Below, piece by piece: positions 7,323 through 10,798 of a stretch of DNA of 10,798 bases; the first letter of the stretch is position 1, and the number at the start of each line of letters is the position of its first letter. The notes below the pieces were generated by a model that was not told where the DNA came from, did no database searches, and worked only from the letters and a program-made list of their open reading frames with translations. The stretch is from Lachnospiraceae bacterium (GTDB taxonomy: Bacteria; Bacillota; Clostridia; Lachnospirales; Lachnospiraceae). The stretch spans positions 1 to 10,798 of the forward strand of contig JAHZHB010000107.1 of assembly GCA_019420465.1 (NCBI GenBank), read 5' to 3'. The position numbers and the translations under genes were made by a program.

Positions 7323-8005
7323 TGCGACGTACAGAAGCTATCGGCGAGATCCTTTTGCATATCTATGACTTTGCCGTGATCGATGCCCGGATGTATATGA
7401 TCCGGAGCGACGATGCGGCACTGATCGTAGATCCCAACGAAAACGCGGCTCTCCTTCCGGATCTGGAAGGGGTCAGCCGCGCGTTTGTGTATCTGACCCA
7501 TGAACATTACGACCATATCAGCGGTGTCAACTGGCTCAGAACAAAGCTTCCCTGTGATGTCTGGTGCAGCGATATCTGTGCCGCACGTCTGGGAAATATC
7601 CGGGAAAATCTGTCAAGGACCTTCCCGTTTTTATTTTTACAGGACAAGGAAAAGTATGCCTATGTCCGTCGTGAACTGAAGCTGCCGTATACCTGCAGCG
7701 CTGATCATACCTTTACGGGTGAGCTTCATACCACCTGGTGTGGTCATACGCTGTATGCAAAGAGTGCCAGAGGTCATTCTCCCGGTGGAAGCCTTCTGCT
7801 TCTGGATGGTCATCTGTTGTTTGGCGGAGATGCATTGCTTGGTAACGGTCTGGAGATCAAAAGTCTCGGTGCGGATAAAGATGCCTATAGGGCAGAAGTA
7901 CTGCCATATGTCAGATCCCTGCCAGAGGAAACCATCGTATGTCCGGGACATGGAGAGATCACCACACTGGGAAAACTTTTGCCGGTGATCGAAGGATATC
8001 TGTAA
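7322..8005 (+). CDS. Metallo-beta-lactamase-fold hydrolase
   Basis: This 227-residue protein has the full zinc-binding set of a glyoxalase-II-like MBL hydrolase: THEHYDH (His60, His62, Asp64, His65), GHSPGG with His152, GGDALLG with bridging Asp170, and CPGHGE with His210. No signal peptide or membrane segment is seen, so it should act in the cytoplasm. It starts one base inside the carrier gene stop, which ties its production to the carrier. MBL hydrolases are not part of the classical dltXABCD set. A thioesterase that clears wrongly loaded carrier, by analogy with glyoxalase II acting on a thioester, is a reasonable inference. A role in making or freeing the acyl substrate cannot be excluded. 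Confidence 0.9.
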   Translation: MRRTEAIGEILLHIYDFAVIDARMYMIRSDDAALIVDPNENAALLPDLEGVSRAFVYLTHEHYDHISGVNWLRTKLPCDVWCSDICAARLGNIRENLSRTFPFLFLQDKEKYAYVRRELKLPYTCSADHTFTGELHTTWCGHTLYAKSARGHSPGGSLLLLDGHLLFGGDALLGNGLEIKSLGADKDAYRAEVLPYVRSLPEETIVCPGHGEITTLGKLLPVIEGYL

Positions 8006-8016
8006 AAATGAAATCC

Positions 8017-8041
8017 TGCAGTCTCTATACACAGGACTGCA
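8017..8041. other. Short hairpin after the MBL gene
   Basis: TGCAGTC (8017-8023) pairs perfectly with GACTGCA (8035-8041) across an 11-base loop, 12 bases after the stop codon. It is followed by A-rich sequence, not a T-run, so it is not a standard + strand terminator. It may be a partial attenuator or mRNA processing/stability element that sets the level of the downstream membrane genes. Confidence 0.5.
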
Positions 8042-8073
8042 AAACAAAAGTAATACAGGAAACATGAAGCTGT

Positions 8074-8123
8074 GATGCAAATACGATACATGAAAATGTT
8101 CGTATTATATATCCATGTGCATC
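8074..8123. other. GNRA-capped hairpin in the leader of the MBOAT gene
   Basis: AATACGA (8080-8086) pairs with TCGTATT (8100-8106). One bulged T follows, then ACAT (8088-8091) pairs with ATGT (8096-8099), capped by a GAAA tetraloop. An outer GATGCA/TGCATC pairing (8074-8079 with 8118-8123) closes it with an 11-base one-sided bulge. It occupies the middle of the only long gap (156 bases) in the operon. It could be a protein-binding leader, an RNase processing site or a DNA operator. I see no convincing separate promoter here. Confidence 0.45.
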
Positions 8124-8161
8124 CTGATGTAACATAGCAGAAAAAGAGAGAATTACAGTAT

Positions 8162-9658
8162 ATGGAAATAAAATCATTAACATTTATCATATTCTGCGCC
8201 ATCGTCGCTGTCGCATACTTTGCCCTGCAGCGCACGGACAAGCAGAAAATAGTCCTTCTGGTCGCTGACTTTTATTTCGTCTGGCGTTACAGTGGACTGA
8301 AAGCAGCCATAGCGCTGTTTATGATCTGTCTCGCCGTATTTCTGATCGCCCGGCAGATGGAAAAGGCGGAAAAAAAGAAACCTTTTCTGTGGCTTGGTGT
8401 GGTATGCACGATCGGCGTGCTGATCTTCTTTAAATTCTTCACCGGTATGGCAGAGACACTGCTCAGTATGGCGAGTGGCCGCCCGGTGGATATGTTTAAA
8501 ATCATCGTACCGGCCGGTATTTCCTACTATACGCTGGCCATGTGTGCCTATCTGGTGGATATTTACCATAAGAAATACAAAGCCGAGACCGATTTCATCG
8601 CCTTTTTAGTTTATGTGACCTATTTCCCGGCGATCGTGGAAGGTCCGATCAATATGTACCGCAAGCTGATGCCGCAGATCAAGCAGCAGCATACCTACGA
8701 CTGGGACCGCATGATCCGCGGCCTGATGCGTACCCTGTGGGGCTACTTAAAGAAAGTCGTGATCGCTGACCGTATTGGCATTCTGGTTATGGGCATTCTC
8801 CAGACCGAGGATACACACGGTATCGTGATCCTGTACGCACTGGTGATCTACAGCTTCCAGATCTATACCGATTTTTCCGGAGGTATCGACGTGATCATGG
8901 GTATTTCCCAGGTACTTGGCATCGAACTGGCCGAGAACTTCAAATCACCGCTGATCTCCAAAAATGTCACCGAATACTGGCAGAGATGGCACAAATCACT
9001 CGGTGAATTTATGGAAAAATACATCTATTACCCGATCGTACTGAACCGGAAACTGATGAAGTTTTCAAAAAAGATCAAAAACAAATACCAGAGCCGTGCA
9101 TTTTCCGCCTTTGTGGCATCCCTGATCGTCTTTGTGATCGTAGGTATCTGGCACGGTACCGGCTGGAACTATGTCGTATACGGTATGTATCAGGCGTTTT
9201 TTGTTTCTACAGCCGTGATCTTAAAGCCGACCTATACCAATATTAAGAAAAAGCTGCATGTCAATGAAAAATGCTTAAGCTGGGAGATCTTCTGTATCCT
9301 CAGAACCTTTGTGATCCTCGTTTTCGGACGACTGATCATCAAGGCCAGCAACCTGCATCAGGCCGGCGAGCTTTTGTCAAAGATCGTACATATGGACAAT
9401 GTATACAGTCTGTTTAACGGCGACCTGCTGCAGTACGGGCTGGATGGCAAAAATATGATCGTCATGTATATCGGCATCCTGATCGTGATTCTGGTGGATG
9501 TACTGCATGAACAGAAGGTCGAGTTCAGAGAGCTGATCTTAAAGCAGGACATCGTATTCCGCTATTTCGTTTATTTTACCGCACTGGCGATCCTCATCGT
9601 CTTTGGCGTGTATGGCGGTGAATTCAGCGCAGCATCGTTTATTTATCAGGGATATTAA
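8162..9658 (+). CDS. MBOAT O-acyltransferase, DltB/AlgI-like
   Basis: This 498-residue polytopic membrane protein has about a dozen hydrophobic segments. MBOAT hallmarks are WQRWHKSLGEF (His277) and the catalytic VGIWHGTGWNY with His331. DltB-type enzymes take the acyl group from the carrier thioester in the cytoplasm and pass it through the membrane toward an extracellular acceptor. The very C-terminus ends in SFIYQGY. This resembles the short aromatic tail (F-[IL]-Y-x-x-[FY]) of DltX microproteins and some MBOAT partners, where the tyrosine has been proposed to carry the acyl group; the equivalent here is Tyr495. No dltX gene is visible, so the tail may be built in. The ribosome site is weak (AGAGAG about 8145-8150), fitting control by the hairpins upstream. 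Confidence 0.9.
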   Translation: MEIKSLTFIIFCAIVAVAYFALQRTDKQKIVLLVADFYFVWRYSGLKAAIALFMICLAVFLIARQMEKAEKKKPFLWLGVVCTIGVLIFFKFFTGMAETLLSMASGRPVDMFKIIVPAGISYYTLAMCAYLVDIYHKKYKAETDFIAFLVYVTYFPAIVEGPINMYRKLMPQIKQQHTYDWDRMIRGLMRTLWGYLKKVVIADRIGILVMGILQTEDTHGIVILYALVIYSFQIYTDFSGGIDVIMGISQVLGIELAENFKSPLISKNVTEYWQRWHKSLGEFMEKYIYYPIVLNRKLMKFSKKIKNKYQSRAFSAFVASLIVFVIVGIWHGTGWNYVVYGMYQAFFVSTAVILKPTYTNIKKKLHVNEKCLSWEIFCILRTFVILVFGRLIIKASNLHQAGELLSKIVHMDNVYSLFNGDLLQYGLDGKNMIVMYIGILIVILVDVLHEQKVEFRELILKQDIVFRYFVYFTALAILIVFGVYGGEFSAASFIYQGY

Positions 9659-9673
9659 GGAGAAAAGCAAATC

Positions 9674-10759
9674 GTGAAGAAAAACTGGATCAAAGTCATC
9701 GTATTTTTCCTGCTGCTGGCCATGATGCTTACAGGGCTGTCCTTTGTATTCCATCACCGCTGGACAGGAAACGACGATCTCTATTCACTCAATATGAGCT
9801 ACAAACAGGAGCCAAAAGACAGCATCGATGTGCTGTGTTTTGGTACCAGCGAAATCTTAAACAGTGTATTTCCGGCGGCTATGTACGATGAGACCGGATT
9901 TACCTGTGTAAACTTCGGTACGACGCACAAATCGGCCATCGTTACCTATTATCAGCTGAAATATGCGCTGAAATACCAGAAACCAAAGCTGGTTGTCTGT
10001 GATTTTCAGTCTCTCTTTTCCGGCCGTCTGCCGTCCCGCTCGACAGAGGATGAGACGCTGTATATGAAGGTTTTTGATACGATGCCGGACTGGGATATCA
10101 AAATGGAGCTTTTGCACACTATGAAAAAGGAAGATCCGTCAGTCAGCACCTTTTCCTATCTGGTGCCGGTGCTTCGCTACCACAATATGTGGAGCGAGCT
10201 GACAAAGGAAGATTTCCAGTCCGATGCAAAAGCCAGAAAAGACTATAAAGCCTACAAAAACGGCAGCGACCCGATCTTTAAGACCAGATACAGGGATGAG
10301 CGTCGTCCCGATATCACCGGGATCGTGCCTGAGCTGTGGACACCGACCGGTATCGAAGAAGATATGTCAAAGATCAGTATGAAATACTATGACAAATTCA
10401 TCGAGCTGTGCAAAGCCGAGGATATTCCTGTCGTGGCACTGATGACACCAAAGGTGCGTGATGCCGGTATCAAGCTGGACCGCTGGGACAAGATCGAAAG
10501 CTACCTGACTGAGCGCGGTGTGGATATCATCGACTACAACACCTACGAAGAGATCAGCCGTCTGGGACTTGAGCTTCCGGAGGATTACAAGGATTCTGCA
10601 CACTTAAATTATAAAGGCGGACTCATTTTCTCCAGAGATCTGGCCCACAGACTGAGTGAAACCTACGGCCTTGAAGACCACAGAGGGCAGCAGGGCTATG
10701 AAAAGTGGGAAACCTACTGGGCTGCTTTCGAAGAAGACTGCGAAAAGAATGCAAAGTAG
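9674..10759 (+). CDS. DltD-like SGNH-fold acyl-transfer protein
   Basis: This 361-residue protein has one N-terminal membrane helix (about 6-26), so the rest should sit outside the membrane. The SGNH-type triad can be traced: CFGTSEIL with Ser59 (DltD proteins have FGSSE here) and DSAHLN with Asp307 and His310. By analogy with DltD it should take the acyl group from the MBOAT protein and transfer it to a polymer hydroxyl; a deacylase role is the alternative. The start is GTG, supported by AAGGAG at 9657-9662, which overlaps the end of the MBOAT stop codon; the two genes are 15 bases apart. The closing codons fall inside a 21-bp repeat. Confidence 0.85.
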   Translation: MKKNWIKVIVFFLLLAMMLTGLSFVFHHRWTGNDDLYSLNMSYKQEPKDSIDVLCFGTSEILNSVFPAAMYDETGFTCVNFGTTHKSAIVTYYQLKYALKYQKPKLVVCDFQSLFSGRLPSRSTEDETLYMKVFDTMPDWDIKMELLHTMKKEDPSVSTFSYLVPVLRYHNMWSELTKEDFQSDAKARKDYKAYKNGSDPIFKTRYRDERRPDITGIVPELWTPTGIEEDMSKISMKYYDKFIELCKAEDIPVVALMTPKVRDAGIKLDRWDKIESYLTERGVDIIDYNTYEEISRLGLELPEDYKDSAHLNYKGGLIFSRDLAHRLSETYGLEDHRGQQGYEKWETYWAAFEEDCEKNAK

Positions 10760-10798
10760 AATTCCAGATGGCCCGTGAAAGAATACAAAGTAGAATTC
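10744..10798 (+). repeat. 34-bp-period direct repeat at the end of the DltD-like gene
   Basis: The 21-base unit at 10744-10764 recurs at 10778-10798 with one mismatch; both contain CAAAGTAGAATTC. The period is 34 bases. The first unit carries the last codons and TAG stop of the DltD-like gene. The second ends exactly at the window edge, so the array may continue beyond it. Confidence 0.75.

Noticed and set aside
10759..10798. EcoRI sites near the end as a sign of a cloning boundary
   Set aside because: The GAATTC sites are part of the direct repeat and there is no vector sequence.

Overview
The window looks like a chromosomal stretch from a low-to-mid GC Gram-positive bacterium, most likely a gut Clostridia/Lachnospiraceae-type Firmicute. 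This is inferred from AGGAG-type ribosome sites, TTG/GTG starts, Big_2-repeat secreted proteins and Dlt-type genes; no rRNA or marker gene confirms it. All seven recognised genes are on the + strand. They fall into two modules separated by a 585-bp noncoding region.

Module A (240-4983) is an envelope-polysaccharide module. It holds a Wzx-type oligosaccharide flippase, a CapK/phenylacetate-CoA-ligase-type adenylating enzyme that overlaps the flippase gene by 11 bp, and a secreted protein. The secreted protein has three clear Ig-like Big_2 repeats, a fourth degenerate one, and a C-terminal C39-like cysteine peptidase domain. The module ends in a clear intrinsic terminator at 5090-5120.

The noncoding region 4984-5568 holds a strong hairpin, that terminator, and a large imperfect inverted repeat (54-bp arms at 5191-5244 and 5364-5417). 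Between the arms lies the second copy of an ~82-bp repeat whose first copy is at bases 1-82. Its first 60 bp differ at one position, and that change keeps a stem paired. The two copies are direct repeats bracketing module A. An A-rich tract and a weak promoter precede module B.

Module B (5569-10759) is a Dlt-like aminoacylation operon in the order DltA-like adenylation enzyme, carrier protein, metallo-beta-lactamase-fold hydrolase, MBOAT acyltransferase, DltD-like SGNH protein. By analogy with teichoic-acid D-alanylation, the ligase activates an amino acid and loads it on the carrier. The MBOAT would move the acyl group across the membrane, and the SGNH protein would pass it to an extracellular polymer. 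Three things depart from a standard dlt operon. An MBL hydrolase gene is translationally coupled to the carrier gene. No dltX microgene is seen, but the MBOAT itself ends in a DltX-like FIYQGY tail. The residue that is a chirality-determining Cys in Bacillus DltA is Leu here. These suggest a variant system, perhaps with a different acyl substrate or a polysaccharide acceptor; that last step is inference.

The window ends inside what may be a tandem repeat that begins over the 3' end of the last gene.
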